From positions 2,618,581 through 2,682,580 of the forward strand of contig NW_004450477.1 in the NCBI RefSeq assembly GCF_000321225.1: a DNA stretch of 64,000 nt, in the 5' to 3' direction. The notes under the pieces were generated by a model, which searched no databases, was not told the DNA's origin, and saw only the letters and a list, made by a program, of their open reading frames with translations. The position numbers and the translations under genes were made by a program. Of this stretch, positions 1-12,820 are shown piece after piece (the first letter of the stretch is position 1; each line of letters starts with the position of its first letter). Source of the DNA: Odobenus rosmarus divergens. Its lineage: Eukaryota > Chordata > Mammalia > Carnivora > Odobenidae.

Positions 1-84
1 TGAAAGGCCACTGAGGCCTGCTTTTTTCTGAATCTTGCTTTCTCAGTCTCGTTTCCCTTCTATCCCTTCAAAAGCCTGCAATTG

Positions 85-204
85 AGGGGCACCTGACTGG
101 TTCAGTCAGTAGAGCATGTGACTCTTGATCTCAGGATTGTGAGTTCAAGCCCAATGTTGGGTGTAGAGCTTACTTAAAAATAGATAAAATTAAAAAAAAA
201 AAAA
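85..204 (+). mobile_element. Old tRNA-derived carnivore SINE
   Basis: Head ggggcacctgactggttcag, promoter-like gagttcaagccc, short body ending gcttacttaaaaa and a poly(A) tail. Diverged target duplications (aagcctgcaattg at 72-84, ggcctgcagttgg at 208-220) flank it. Confidence 0.85.
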
Positions 205-1186
205 AAAGGCCTGCAGTTGGATTTTAAATCTGTTTCAGCCATACCCTTTTGTTCTTAAATACTTGGTTTGAGTTGATTTATTTAATCAGGTATTTTAAAA
301 TGACCTCAAAATGCGATAAATTGAAATAATTGGGAGTCCTGAAGACAAGGGGAATGAGAAGGTGAAACCCAGAGCACGCTCCATTCCATCTGACAGTTTG
401 TCCAGGAACAGATGTGGTACTGACCAGAGTGAATGGAGTCCCTCAGCCTGTGCCAGGGTGAGGCAGGGTGGAGGCTGGCTTACTAGCATGTGGAATAGTG
501 CTCTTCAAGCTTTTGCCTGGGGGAATGATCTCAAACTCACAATTCAGTGTTTATCCATATTCTGTGGAGTGAATATATCTGGAGGATTGTCTGAAAGGTC
601 TGAGACCCACATATTTCTCTACATTTTCTAAAATTTATTTAGTCATTTTAAGCTGATGACTCGAGCTGCCTATCTGGTTGGGGCCCCTCTGTCTCTTCTT
701 TTACTGTGGCTTCTTGCCACTGCCTGTATTGAGAGGCATCATAAGAAATATTGCTATGCCCCTCCTGCCTCACGTCCTTTGCTTGTTGTCCCTTCTGTGA
801 GGATGGTACTACTGAGACTACTTCCTTTTGTTACAGGGGCCTGTGGAAAAAATGGAGCTTAGTAGCAGGAATAGCCATGCTTCTCCTGAGCAGCTAATTT
901 CTTTTTAGCTTGGGAACTGTCAGTCATATAATTGGTTATTTTTCCTTTTCAAGTGGGCTTGGCGTGTAGCAAGTGTGTGCAACTTTCTTATTGTTAACTT
1001 GTATACTTTTTCTGTGTATTTTATATTTTAATAAACAGTAGAAAAGAGGTGTGGCTTGGAAAGTTTAAATCTGAAGGTTTACTTGAAGGTAGCCGGGTTT
1101 CTTGAATGGAGGATGCCAGCCACACATTTGGTTTTGATTGGTAAGGCAAATGATTGGATGTGTCTTCCTTTGAAACTAACATTTTT

Positions 1187-1363
1187 AAGATTTATTTATT
1201 TGAGAGAAAGAGAGCGAGAACAAGCAAGGGGAGGGGCAGAGGGAGAGGGAGAAAGCAGACTCTTTGCCTAGCAGGAGCCCTACGTGGGGCTCGATCCCAG
1301 GACCCTGGGATCATGACCTGAGCTGAAGGTAGACCCTTAACCGACTGAGCCACCCACGTTCCC
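1187..1363 (-). mobile_element. tRNA-derived carnivore SINE
   Basis: Reverse-strand SINE: T-rich tail, GA-rich body, and the head complement ctgagccacccacg. Target duplication gaaactaac(a/g)ttttt at 1172-1186 and 1364-1378. Confidence 0.93.
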
Positions 1364-1822
1364 GAAACTAACGTTTTTAACAACTTTATTTAAAGTTGTT
1401 AGTGTACTATAAGTTGCATGTTAAGGTGAATAGTTTGATAAGTTTTGACATATGTTTGTTTATACCTGTGAAATCACAACTACAATTAAGATAACGTAGC
1501 CATCGACCCCAGAAATTTCCTCTGCCTCTTGGTAAGTCTTCTTTCCTGTCCCTTCTTACCCTGTCCTGTCCCATCCCTAGGAAACCACTAATCTGCTTTC
1601 TGTCATGATAGGGTACTTTATGTCTTCTAAAATTTATATAGATGGAATCATACAGTATGCTCTCTCTTTTCTTTGTTTTTTTGTGGTCTGGCTTCTTTTG
1701 TTTAGTACAAGAATTTGGGATTCACCCATGTTGTTGCATGAATGAGCAGTTTATTCTTTTTTATTGCTGAGTATTCCCTTTTACAGATATAGTACAGTTT
1801 GTTGATCTGTTCATTTATGTAT

Positions 1823-1994
1823 TTTTTTAAGATTTTACTTATTTGGAGAGAGCACACAAGCTGGGGGAGGGCCAGAGGGAGAAGCAAACTCCCCGCTGAG
1901 TAGGGAGTCCAAAGCGGGGCTCGTCCCCAAGACCCTGAGATCATGACCTGAACCGAAGGCACATGTTTAACCCACGGAGCTACCCAGGTGCCCC
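1823..1994 (-). mobile_element. tRNA-derived carnivore SINE inside the old L1
   Basis: T-rich tail from 1823, GA-rich body, head complement ending taccc-aggtgcccc. Several body changes suggest an older copy. Confidence 0.9.
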
Positions 1995-2151
1995 TGATAT
2001 ATTCAGTTGCTAATGGACATTTGAGTTGTTTCCAGTGTTTGGCTTTAACCTATAAAGCAGTTGTGAATATTTGTATACAAGTCTACATACAGATATATGC
2101 TTTCATTTTTGTTGAATAAATACTTCTGAGAACAATTGCTAGATGTATGTT

Positions 2152-2326
2152 TGCTTATTAAAAAAATTCGTTTATTTATTTTAGGGTGGGGGGAGCCAGC
2201 ACAAGCAGGGGGAGGAGGAGAGGGAGAGGGACAAGTGCACTCTGCGCTGAACACTGAGCCCGGTGTGGGGCTTGATCCCAAGACCCTGAGGGCATGACCT
2301 GAGCCGAAATCAAGAGTCAGATGCTT
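2152..2326 (-). mobile_element. Carnivore SINE, left part, split by later insertions
   Basis: The body runs to gtcagatgctt at 2316-2326; the missing head continues at 8324-8348. The outer target duplication tagatgtat lies at 2141-2149 and 8349-8357. Confidence 0.9.
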
Positions 2327-2328
2327 GG

Positions 2329-2541
2329 GGGCGCCAGGGTGGCTCAGTTGGTTAAGCGACTGCCTTCAGCTCAGGTCATGATCTCAGGGTCCTGGGATCG
2401 AGCCCCGCATCGGGCTCCCTGCTTGGTGGGAAGCCTGCTTCTCCCTCTGACCCTCCCCCTGCTTGTGTTCCCTCTCTTGCTGTCTCTCTCTCTCTCTGTC
2501 TGTCAATTAAATAAATAAATAAAATCTTTAAAAAAAAAAAA
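2329..2541 (+). mobile_element. Young carnivore SINE at the L1 5' junction
   Basis: Full SINE with head gggcgccagggtggctcag, CT-rich body, AAATAAATAAATAAAATCTTT tail signal region and poly(A). Perfect 10-base target duplication agatgcttgg at 2319-2328 and 2542-2551, which includes the first two bases of the L1. Confidence 0.95.
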
Positions 2542-3446
2542 AGATGCTTGGAGGAAGGGGGAAAAGATGGCAGAGGAGTAGGGGACCCTATTCCAACTGG
2601 TCCCCAGAATTGAGCTGGATATCTACCAGACCACTCTGAGCACCTACGAAATCAGCCTGAGATGTAAGAAGATCTGGATCTCTACAAACAGAATATCGCA
2701 GGCGGTTGGTTTTGAGGTACGAAGCGCGGAACCATGATTCCGTGGGCAAATATTGGAGGATAAATGGCAGCGGGAGGGAGCCTGGCCGTGGGAATCCTAC
2801 ACTGCTGGTGAGCGATAGCCTCCCATGCTGAGGACAGGGCACAGGCTTGCAGACTGTTAGCGGTGGGGCAAGGACTTTAGGGCAGCCCACCAGACAGAAA
2901 CCGGAGCGGTGGTGTCGCGCGTGCAAACTGGGAGTGGCTGGCGGTTTTAGAAGCACAAAGGGCAGAGACGTGCCCTGACCTGGAGGCAGGACTGGGAGCG
3001 CTGCGGAGGGGCACACAACCCAGGACGCAGTTTATAGCAGCACAGACAGAAACAGAGATAGTGTGGCCTGGAGAGCCCACTGAAGAACAGACTGCGATCT
3101 CTCTGCTCTGAGGCAGAGGGTTGGAAACAGTCTCTTCTGCTCTGACTCAGAAGAGACGCAAAGCCGCCAGAGAACAAAAGCCCCCAAAAAACAGTTCCCA
3201 CTGAGCCCATACCCCGCCACAAGGGGGCAGGGTAACTGCCCAAACAGGGTTGCCTGAGTAACAGCGTGGCAGACCCCTCCCCCAGAAGACAGGCTGGGAG
3301 AACAAGAGGCCAGCAACCCTAAGGTCCCTAGAAAACAGGTGCATCTTGCTTGGGTTCTGGTCAATAATTGACTCTATACATTCCCTCAACCACTCCTCAA
3401 CAGAATGATTAGGAGGAACCCCTAAAATAGGAAAAACTCCGAGATT

Positions 3447-4290
3447 ATGACTTATGCCGCAGATTTACAAATGGAGGCAGGTATAACCAAGATGAAGGAG
3501 ATGGAATTCAGGCTAGCAATTGTGAAGACAACAGCTAGAATGGAGAAATCAATTAATGGCAATATAGAGTCTCTGAGGGCAGAAATGAAAGCTGAATTGG
3601 CAGAACTTAAAAATGCTATCAATGAGATCCAATCTAATCTAGATAATCTTAACAGCTAAGGTAAGTGAGGCAGAAAAACAGATTAGAGACCTGGAAGACA
3701 ATTTAATAGATAAAAAGGGAAAAGAGGAGGCCAGGGAAAAACAACTCAGAATCCATGAAAATAGAATCAGAGAAGTGACACCATGAAGCGTTCCAATGTC
3801 AGAATTATTGGAATATCGGAGGGAGTGGAGAGAGAGAGAGGACTAGAAGATATATTTGAGCAAATCGTAGCTGAGAACTTCCCTAATCTGGGGAATGAAA
3901 CAAACATTTGTGTCCTAGAGGCAGAGAGGACCCTTCCCAAGGTCAAGGAAAACAGGCCAACACCCCGGCATGTAATATTAAAACTCGCAAATCTTAGAAC
4001 CAAGGAAACCATCTGAAGGGCAGTTAGGGGGAAGAGATTCCTTATGTACAGAGGGAGGAACATCAGAATAATGTCACACCTATCCACAGAGACCTAGGAA
4101 GCCAGAAAGGCCTGGCAAGACATATTCAGGGTACTAAACGAGAAGAACATGCAGCCAAGAACACGTTATCCGGCAACGCTGTCATTTAGAATGGATGGAG
4201 AGATGCAGAGCTTCCAAGGCAGGCAGAAACTGAAAGAATATGTGACCACTAAGCCCACCCTGCAAGAAATATTAAGGGGGGTTCTATAAA
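3447..4290 (+). pseudogene. L1 ORF1-like region, broken
   Basis: Two open pieces remain. The first (3447-3659) encodes a charged, coiled-coil-like segment; the second (3783-4016) holds the start of the RNA-recognition part (N-V-R-I-I-G-I-S-E-G). Stops and a frame change separate them, so no full ORF1 RNA-binding protein can be made. Confidence 0.85.
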
Positions 4291-4367
4291 AGGAGAAAGA
4301 CCCCAAGAGTGATATACAACAGAAATTTACAGGGACAATCTATAAAAACAATGTCTTCACAGGCAAC

Positions 4368-7300
4368 ATGATGACAATTCGTATCTTTTCAATAATCACT
4401 GTCTACGTGAACAGCCTAAATGCTCCCATAAAATGGCACAGGGTTGCAGATTGGATAAGAAGACAGGACCCATCTGTATGCTGTCTACAAGAGACTCACT
4501 TTGAACCTAAAGATACATCCAGACTGAAAGTGAAGGGATGGAGATCCATTTTCCATGCCAGCAGACCTCAAAAGAAAGCTGGGCTAGTAAATATCTACAC
4601 CCCCAACACGGGAGCAGCCATCTACATAAGCCAACTGTTAACCAAAATAAAGATAATTAATTAACAATACATTAATTGTAGACCTCAATACTCCACTCTC
4701 AGCAATAGACAGATCATCTAAGCAGAAGATCAACAAAGAAACAAGAGCTTTGAATGACACACTGGACCGGATGGACCTCATAGATATATACAGAACATTC
4801 CACCCTAAAACAACAGAATACTCATTCTTCTCGAGCACACATGGAACTTTCTCCAGAATAGACCAAATACTGGGTCACAAATCAGGACTCAACCGATACC
4901 AAAAGATTGAGATTATTCCCTACATATTCTCAGACCACAATGCTTTAAACATGGAACTCAATCACAAGAAAAAATTTGGAAGAAATTCAAACACTTGGAA
5001 GCTAAAGACCACTCTGCTGAAGAATGTTTGGGTCAACCAGGAAATCAAAGAAGAACTTAAACAATTCATGGAAACCAACGAGAATGAAAACACATCGGTC
5101 CAAAACCTATGGGATACTGCAGAGGCGGTCCTAAGGGGGAAATACATAGCCATCCAAGCCTCACTCAAAAGAACAGAAAAATCCTGAATTCACCAACTAA
5201 CTCTACACCTTAAAGAACTAGAGAAAATGCAACAAATGATGCCTAAGCCATGCATTAGAAGAGAAATAATGAAGATTAGGGCACAGATCAATGAATTAGA
5301 AACCAGAAACACAGTAGATCAGATCAATGAAACTAAAAGCTGGTTCTTTGAAAGAATTAATAAGATCGATAAACCACTGGCCAGACTTATCCAAAAGAAA
5401 AGAGAAAGGACCCAAATCAATAAAATTATGAATGAAAGGGGAGAGATCATGACTAACACCAAGGAAATAGAAACAATTATTAGAAATTATTATCAACAAC
5501 CATATGCCAATAAACTGAGCAATGTGGATGAAATGGATGCCTTCCTGGAAACCTGTAAGCTGCCAAGACTGAAACAGGAAGAAATTGACAACCCGAATAG
5601 GCCAATAACGAGTAACGAGATTGAAGCAGTGATCCAAAACCTCCCAAAAAACAAGAGTCTAGGGCCTGACGGATTCCCTGGGGAATTCTACCAAACATTC
5701 AAAGAAGAAATAATATCTATTCTACTGAAGCTGTTTTAAAAAATAGAAACAGAAGGAAAACTTCCAAACTCACTCTGTGAGGCCAGCATTACTTTAATCC
5801 CCATACCAGGCAAAGACCCCATCAAAAAGGAGAATTTCAAACCGAGATCCCTGATGAATATGGATTCCAAAATCCTTAACAAAATCCTATCTAATAGGAT
5901 CCAACAATACATTAAAAGGATCATCTTCCATGACCAAGTGGGATTTAGCCACAGGATGCAAGCGTGGCTCAACATTCGCAAATCAGTCAATGTGATAGAA
6001 CACATTAATAAGAGGAGAGAAGAACCATATGGTCCTCTCAATGCAGAAAAAAAGCATTTGACAAAATACAGCATCCTTTCCTGATTAAAACTCTTCAGAG
6101 TATAGGGATAAGGGGAATATTCCTCAAGTTCATAAAATCCATCTATGAAAAACCCACAGCGAATATCATCCTCAATGGGGAAAGCCTTTCCCTTAAGATC
6201 AGGAACACATCAAGGATGCCCACTCTCACCACTGTTGTTCAACATAGTACTAGAAGTCCTAGCAAGAGCAATCAGACAACAAAAAGAAATAAAAGGTATT
6301 CACATTGGCAAAGAAGAAGTCAAACTCTTTTCGCAGATGATATGATACTTTGACATATGATATGACTGAAAACCCAAAAGACTCCACCCCCAAATTACTA
6401 GAACTCATACAGCAATTCAGTAATGTGGCAGGATACAAAATCAATATACAGAAATCAGTTGCTTTCTTATACACTAACAATGCAACTGTAGAAAGAGAAA
6501 TTAGAGAAAAGATTCCATTTACAATAGCACCAAAAACCATAAGATACCTCGGAATAAACCTAACCAAAGAGGTAAAGGATCTATACTCTAGGAACTACAG
6601 AACACTCATGAAGGAAATTGAAGAAGACACAAAAAGTTGGAACAACATTCCATGCTCATGGATCAGAAGAATAAACATTTTTAAAATGTCTGTGCTACCC
6701 AGACCTATACCTATACCTTCAACGCCATCCCGATCAAAATTCCAATGACATTTTTCAAAGTGCTGGAGCAAACAATCCTAAAATTTGTATGGAATCAGAA
6801 AAGACCCCGAATCGCCAAGGAAATGTTGAAAAAGAAAAAGCTGGGAGCATCATGTTGCCTGATTTCAAGCTATATTACAAAGCTGTGATTGTCAAGACAG
6901 CAGGGTATTGGCACAAAAACAGACATATAGACCAATGGAACAGAATAGAGAACCCCCATATGGACCCTCAACTCTATAATCAAATAATCTTCGACAAAGC
7001 AGGAAAAAATTGCAATGGAAAAAAGACAGTCTCTTCAATAAATGGTGCTGGGAAAATTGGACAGCCATATGCAGAAGAATGAAACTCAACCATTCTCTAA
7101 CACCATACGCAAAGATAAACTCAAAATGGTTGAAAGACCTCAGTGTCAGACAGGAATCCATCAAAATCCTAGAGGAGAACATAGGCAGTAAGCTCTTTGA
7201 CATCAGCCACAGCGACTTCTTTCAAGATAACATCTCCAAAGGCAAGTGAAACAAAAGCAAAAATGAACTTTCGGGACTTCATCAAGATAAAAAGTTTCTG

Positions 7301-7867
7301 CACAGCAAGGGAAACAGTCAACAAAACAAAGAGGCAACCCAGAGAATGGGAGAAGATATTTGCAAATGACACTACAGATAAAGGGCTGGTATCCAAGATC
7401 TCTAAAGAACTTCTCAAACTCAACATCCAGAAAACAAATTATCAAGTCAAAAAATGGGCAGAAGACATGAAGAGACCCTTCTCTGAAGAAGACATACAAA
7501 TGGCTAACGGACACATGAAAAATGTTCATCATCATTAGCCATCAGGGAAATTCAAATCAAAACCACATTGAGATACCACCTTACACCAGTTAGAATGGCA
7601 AAAATGGTCAGGGAAAGAAACAACAAATGCTGGAGAGGTTGTGGAGAAAGAGGAACCCTCTTACACTGTTGGTGGGAATGTAAAACAGTGTGGAGGTTCC
7701 TCAAATTAAAAACAGAGCTGCCCTATGACCCAGCACTTGCACTCCTGGGTATTTACCCCAAAGACACATGTAGTGAAAAGAAGGGCCATATGCACCCCAA
7801 TGTTCATAGCAGCAATGTCCGCAATAGCCAAACTCTGAAGAGAGCCGAGATGCCCTTCAACAGATGA
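4368..7867 (+). pseudogene. L1 ORF2-like region (endonuclease and reverse transcriptase), broken
   Basis: Endonuclease-like sequence opens at 4368 (C-L-Q-E-T-H-F at 4480-4505). An internal stretch appears missing near 4580, where K-A-G-L-V runs directly into N-I-Y-T-P-N-T. Reverse-transcriptase-type blocks follow in several frames, including [11 protein letters not shown] at about 6211-6243 and F-A-D-D-M at about 6330-6345. Frameshifts and stops rule out a working enzyme. Confidence 0.88.
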
Positions 7868-8323
7868 ATGAATAAAGAAGATGTGGTCCATATATACAGT
7901 GGAATATTACTCAGCCATCAGAAAGGATGAATACCCAACTTTTACATCAACATGGATGGGACTGGAGGAGATTATGTTAAGTGAAATAAGCAGAGAAAGT
8001 CAATTATATGGTTTCACTTATTTGTGAAACATAAGGAATAGCATGGAGGACATTAGGAGAAGGAAGGGAAAAATGAAGAGGGGGAAATCGGAGGGAGAGA
8101 TGAACCATGAGAGACTATGAACTCTGAGAAACAAACAGGGTTTTAGAGGGGAGGGGGGATGGGTTAGCCCGGTGATGGGTATTAAGGAGGGCACGTACTG
8201 CATGGAGCACTGGGTGTTATATGAAAACAATGGATCGTGGATCACCACATCAAAAATTAACGAGGTATTGTATGGTGACCAACATAACATGATAAAGTTA
8301 AAAAAAAAAAAAGTCAGATGCTT

Positions 8324-8348
8324 AACCGACTGAGCCACCCAGGTGCCC
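8324..8348 (-). mobile_element. Carnivore SINE, right part (head) of the copy split at 2326
   Basis: aaccgactgagccacccaggtgccc continues exactly where the left part stops at gatgctt, followed by the outer duplication tagatgtat. Confidence 0.9.
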
Positions 8349-10443
8349 CTAGATGTATATTTAAAATTTTACAAAACTGCCAAGCTATTTTCCAAAGTGG
8401 TTATACCATTTTATAGCCCCACTAGCAGTGGGAGTTCCCATTGCTCCACACCCTCATCAACACTTTGTACGTTATGGTGTCTTTTTAACCATTCTCTTTG
8501 GTGTGTAACATCTCGTTGTGATTGTAATTTTCATTTTCCTAATGACCAGTGATGTTGAGCATATTTTCATGTGTTAATTTTCCATCTGTATCTCTTCTTT
8601 GATGAAGTATCTTCAAGTCTTTCGCCCATTTCTTTATTGCATTGTTTTCTTACTACTGAATTTGGAAAAGTTCTTCGTATACACTAGATACAACTATCAG
8701 ATAAATGCTATTTAGTAATTATTCCCAGTGACTTGTCTTCATTTTCTTAACAGTGTTTTTCAACGAGCAGAAGTTGTATGTTTTGGTGAGGCCTAATTTA
8801 CCAATTTTTTTCTGTATTGGGTTGTGCTTTTTGTGTAATATTTAAGAAATCTTTGCCTAACTCAAGATCACAGAGATCTGCTACATTTTTTTCTAGGAGT
8901 TTTATAGATTTTAAGGTTTATGTTTAGACCTATGATACATCTTTAATTAATTCTTGCATTTGGAATATAGGTTAGAGTTGGTTTTCTTACATGTGGTATC
9001 CAGTTGTTCCATTATTTGTTGAAAAAACTGTCCCTTTACCAACTGCCTTTTGTACCTTGCCAGAAATCAGCTGTCTATATATGTGTGTGTCTATTTCTCG
9101 ACTTTTATTTTCTTCCATTCATCTTTTTTTCTTATGTTGATGCCAATACCACATTCTCCTAATAGCTATAGCTTTTTGTAATATGTCTTGAAATCAAGAA
9201 CCGACTCTCTTCTTACTTTTCAAAGTTATTTTGGCTAGTCTAGGTTCTTTACTTTTTTATATAAATTTGAGAATCAGTTTGACAGTTTCTACAAAAATAC
9301 CTACTAGAATTTTTTGATGGGCATTGCATTGAATCTATAGATCAGTTTGGATGGATTTTAACAATATTGGGTCTTTTTACACACAAATGCAGTATGTCTT
9401 TCATTTATTTAGGTCTTTTTACACACTAACGCAGTATGTCTTTCATTTATTTAGGTCTTCAATTTCTTAGGAATGATTTTTTGTTTTAAGTAAACAGTTT
9501 ATTTTAGAATGATGGTAGATTTAACAAAATGTTGCAGAGATAGTACATAGAATATTTCTCACTCACTTTCCCCCAGTGTTAACATCTTAATATTATTAGG
9601 AATCTTTTGTAGTGTTCAGTGTCAGGTCTTAAACAATTTTGTCAAATTTACCCTTATTTTGTATATTTTATATCTGTTCATTGCTTATGGAAGTACAGTT
9701 ACTTTTTGTATATTGATCTTATATCCTGGGAGCTTCCTAAACTTATATTAGTTCTTGTTAGCTTTATTATAGATGCTGTAGCATTTTCCAGATAGAGGCT
9801 TATGTTGCATATGAATGAAGAAGGTTTTATTCTTCCTTTCCCATATGGATGTCTTAATGTTGGATAGAAGTGGTAATAGCAGAAATCCTTGGCTTTATTC
9901 CTCACCTCAGGAATATTCCTTCCTTGTCCATTACTGGTGATGTTTGCTGTAGATTTTTTGTGATTCTTCTTTATCAGGTTGCCTACAATTTCTAGTTTGC
10001 AGACAGTTTTTATCAGGAATGGATGATAGATTTTGTAAATATTTTTTTCTTCATCTACTGACATGATCATACGGTTTTCCCTTTTTAGTTTATTAATATG
10101 GTGAATTATACTGACTTTTAAAATAATAAACCAACTTTGCATTCTTGGAACCAAACCCCACCTATTTGTGATACATTATCATTTTATATACTACTGGACT
10201 CATTTTTCTAAAATTTTGTTCAAAACTTTAGTATATGATGGATATTGTAGTATAGTTTTCTTTCCTTATAATAGCTTCATCTGGTTTTGGTTTCAGAGTA
10301 ATGCTAGCCTCTTAGAAATATTTTCCTCTTCTGCAATTTTCTGGAAAAGTTTGTGTAGAATTTGTATTATTTCTTTTTTAAATGTTTGAGAGAAATCCCC
10401 AGTAAGCCAACTGATCCTAGAGTTTTCTTTGTGGGAGGGTTTT

Positions 10444-10643
10444 TTTTTTTTTTTTTTTTTAGATTTTATTTATTTATTTGACAGAGAGATAGTGAGAGCA
10501 GGAACACAAGCAGGGGGAGCGGGAGAGGGAGAAGCAGGCCTCCTGCCAAGCGGGGAGCCCGATGCGGGGCTCGATCCCAGGACCCTGGGATCACGACCCA
10601 AGCCGAAGGCAGACGCTTAATGACTGAGCCACCCAGGCGCCCC
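10444..10643 (-). mobile_element. Young carnivore SINE
   Basis: Long T run, agattttatttatttatttgac, GA-rich body and head complement acccaggcgcccc. Target duplication tgtgggagggtttt at 10430-10443 and 10644-10657. Confidence 0.95.
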
Positions 10644-10824
10644 TGTGGGAGGGTTTTTAACTACAAGTATAATGTCTTTAATAGATACAGGATTGTATAG
10701 GTTACTCAGTTTTTCTTGAGTGAAACTTAGTAGTTTGTATCTTTCAGAAAATTTGTCCCTTTTACCTGAGTTGTCAAATTTGTTGACATGAAGTTATTTA
10801 TAATACTCTCTTATGATCCTTTTA

Positions 10825-11010
10825 TTTTTATTTATTTATTTTAAGATTTTATTTATTTGACAGAGAGTGCGCACAAGCAGGCAAAGGGGCAGGCAGAGGG
10901 AGAAGCAAGCTCCCTGGAGAGCCCGATGTGGGGCTTGATCCCAGGACTCTGAGATAGTGACCTGAGCTGAAGGCAGACACTTAACTGACTGAGCCACTCA
11001 GGCGCCCCTG
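10825..11010 (-). mobile_element. Carnivore SINE
   Basis: Same structure as its neighbours. Perfect 14-base target duplication ttatgatccttttа-type at 10811-10824 and 11011-11024. Confidence 0.95.
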
Positions 11011-11255
11011 TTATGATCCTTTTAATATCAGTAGAACCTCTGGTGATGTCACCTGTCTTAAACCTGCTGTCAGCAATTTGTGTCTTCTTTCTCATACTGC
11101 ACCCCCTGCCCCAGCATTTTTTGTTTTGGCGAGGGAAGCATTCTGATAATCAGGAAAATAATAAATTTTTTTAATATTTGCAAATAACCAACTTTTTGAT
11201 TTTGTTGATTTTCCTCTGCTACTGTTCTTGTTTCTATTTCATTAATTTTTGCTGT

Positions 11256-11440
11256 TTTTTTTTTTTAAAGATTTTATGTAACGGAGAGAGAGAGCAGGAA
11301 CAGGGGGAGGGGCAGAGGGAGAGGGAGAAGCAGACTCCCTGCTGAGCAGGGAGCCCTATATGGGACTTGATCCAGGGACCCTGGGATCATGACCCAAGCT
11401 AAAGACAGACGCTTAACTGACTGAGCCACCCAGGCACCCA
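11256..11440 (-). mobile_element. Carnivore SINE
   Basis: T run, aaagattttatgta, GA-rich body, head complement ctgagccacccaggcaccc. The target duplication is not clear. Confidence 0.9.
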
Positions 11441-11714
11441 CTTATTTTTTTCTTAGATTCCATTTCTTTTTCTGTTTCTAGTTTAATAAGGTTAAAGCCG
11501 AGACCATTGATTTCAGGTCTTTCTAATATAGGTATTGAGTGCTGTAAATTTCTAAGTATTATTTTTGAGGCATTCTGTAAATTTTGATACATTCTATTCA
11601 TTTTCACTTAACTGAAAATATTTTTATTTACCTTTGATTTTGTCTTTTACCTATAGGTTATTATTTAGTTTCCAGATACTGAGTGTTTTCCAAATATCTT
11701 TGTTATTGATTTCT

Positions 11715-11907
11715 TTTTTTTTAAGATTGTATTTATTTATTTGACGGAGACAGGGAGAGAGGGAACACAAGCAGGGGGAGTGAGAGAGGGAGAGGCAGGC
11801 TTCCTGCCGAGCAGGGAGCCCGATGCGGGGCTCGATCCCAGGACCCTGGGACCATGACCCGAGCTGAAGGCAGACGCTTAACGACTGAGCCACCCACGCG
11901 CCCCTCC
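11715..11907 (-). mobile_element. Carnivore SINE
   Basis: Complete SINE. Target duplication gtta(t/c)tgatttct at 11702-11714 and 11908-11920 with one mismatch. Confidence 0.95.
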
Positions 11908-12447
11908 GTTACTGATTTCTAATTTAATTTCATTGTGGTCAGAGAACATAGTATGATTTGAGTCCTTTGAAATTTAATCTTGGTAAATTTCCATGTTCAC
12001 TTGAAAAGAATGTTTCTGTTGGGTGGAGTGTTCTGAAAATATGAATTACATCAGATTGGTTGATAGTGTTCATGTCTTCTTTATCCTTTCAGTTTTATTG
12101 AGAGTAGCATTTTGAAATCTGACTATAACTGTGGGCTTATCTTTTAATCTTTGTATTTCAGTCAGTTTTTACTTTATATATTTTGAAGCTCTGCTGTTAA
12201 AACCTTTATGATTTTTTATGTTCTCCTGATTAATTGACTAATTTATCATTATGGAATTCCTCTTTATTTCTGGCAGTATGTTGTGCTCTCAAATCTACAT
12301 TGTCCAGTGTTAGTAATAGCCACTTCAGCTTTCTTTTGAGAAGTGCTTGAAATAGGTATCTTTTTCCATCCTTGTACTCTTACCTGTTTGTTCCTTTTAT
12401 TTTCAAGTGGGTTTCTTAAAGGCAGCATACAGTTGGGTCTTGCTTTT

Positions 12448-12820
12448 TTTTTTTAATTAATTTATCTTTTTAAGTTTTTTTTTAATTAATTAAATTAATG
12501 TATTTAATTAAATACATTAATATAATGTATTATTTGTTTCAGGGGTACAGGTCTGTGATTCATCAGTCTTACACAATTCACAGTGCTCACCATAGCACAA
12601 ACCCAGCCACCCCATCCCTCCCACCCCCCACCACTCCAGCAACCCTCAGTTTGTTTCCTGAGATTGAGTCTCTTACGGTTTGTCTTCCTCTCTGGTTTCG
12701 TCTTGTTTCATTTTTCCCTCCCTTCTCCTACGATCCTCTGTCTTGTTTCTCAAATTCCACATATCAGTGAGGTCATATGATAATTGTCTTTCTCTGATTG
12801 ACTTATTTTGCTTAGCATAA
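12448..12820 (-). mobile_element. 5'-truncated carnivore L1, 3' end only
   Basis: Reverse complement of the carnivore L1 3' UTR (ggggtacaggtctgtgattc ... cttagcataa), about 370 bases. Perfect target duplication ttgggtcttgctttt at 12433-12447 and 12821-12835 within the old L1. Confidence 0.92.

Larger units (their letters stand above)
2550..8312 (+). mobile_element. Nearly full-length carnivore L1 LINE with broken ORFs
   Basis: Begins ggaggaaggg-ggaaaagatgg like carnivore L1 5' UTRs, has ORF1- and ORF2-like regions, a 3' UTR and a poly(A) tail ending at 8312. Perfect target duplication gtcagatgctt at 2316-2326 and 8313-8323. At 5.8 kb it is somewhat short because of internal deletions. Confidence 0.95.

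Noticed and set aside
85..204. tRNA-like promoter boxes that might mark a tRNA gene
   Set aside because: They belong to tRNA-derived SINE heads here and at many other sites; no complete cloverleaf with matching acceptor stem was seen.
656..862. Plus-strand frame with a hydrophobic N-terminal stretch, followed by AATAAA near 1030
   Set aside because: It resembles no ELP2 segment or known small secreted protein; the hydrophobic run arises from ordinary T-rich sequence and no splice context supports it.
2588..3389. Several minus-strand frames of 80-142 codons
   Set aside because: They are shadows on the antisense strand of the L1 5' UTR.
6211..6345. Possible live reverse transcriptase
   Set aside because: Typical motifs are visible but lie in different frames broken by stops and deletions; it is a dead L1 copy.
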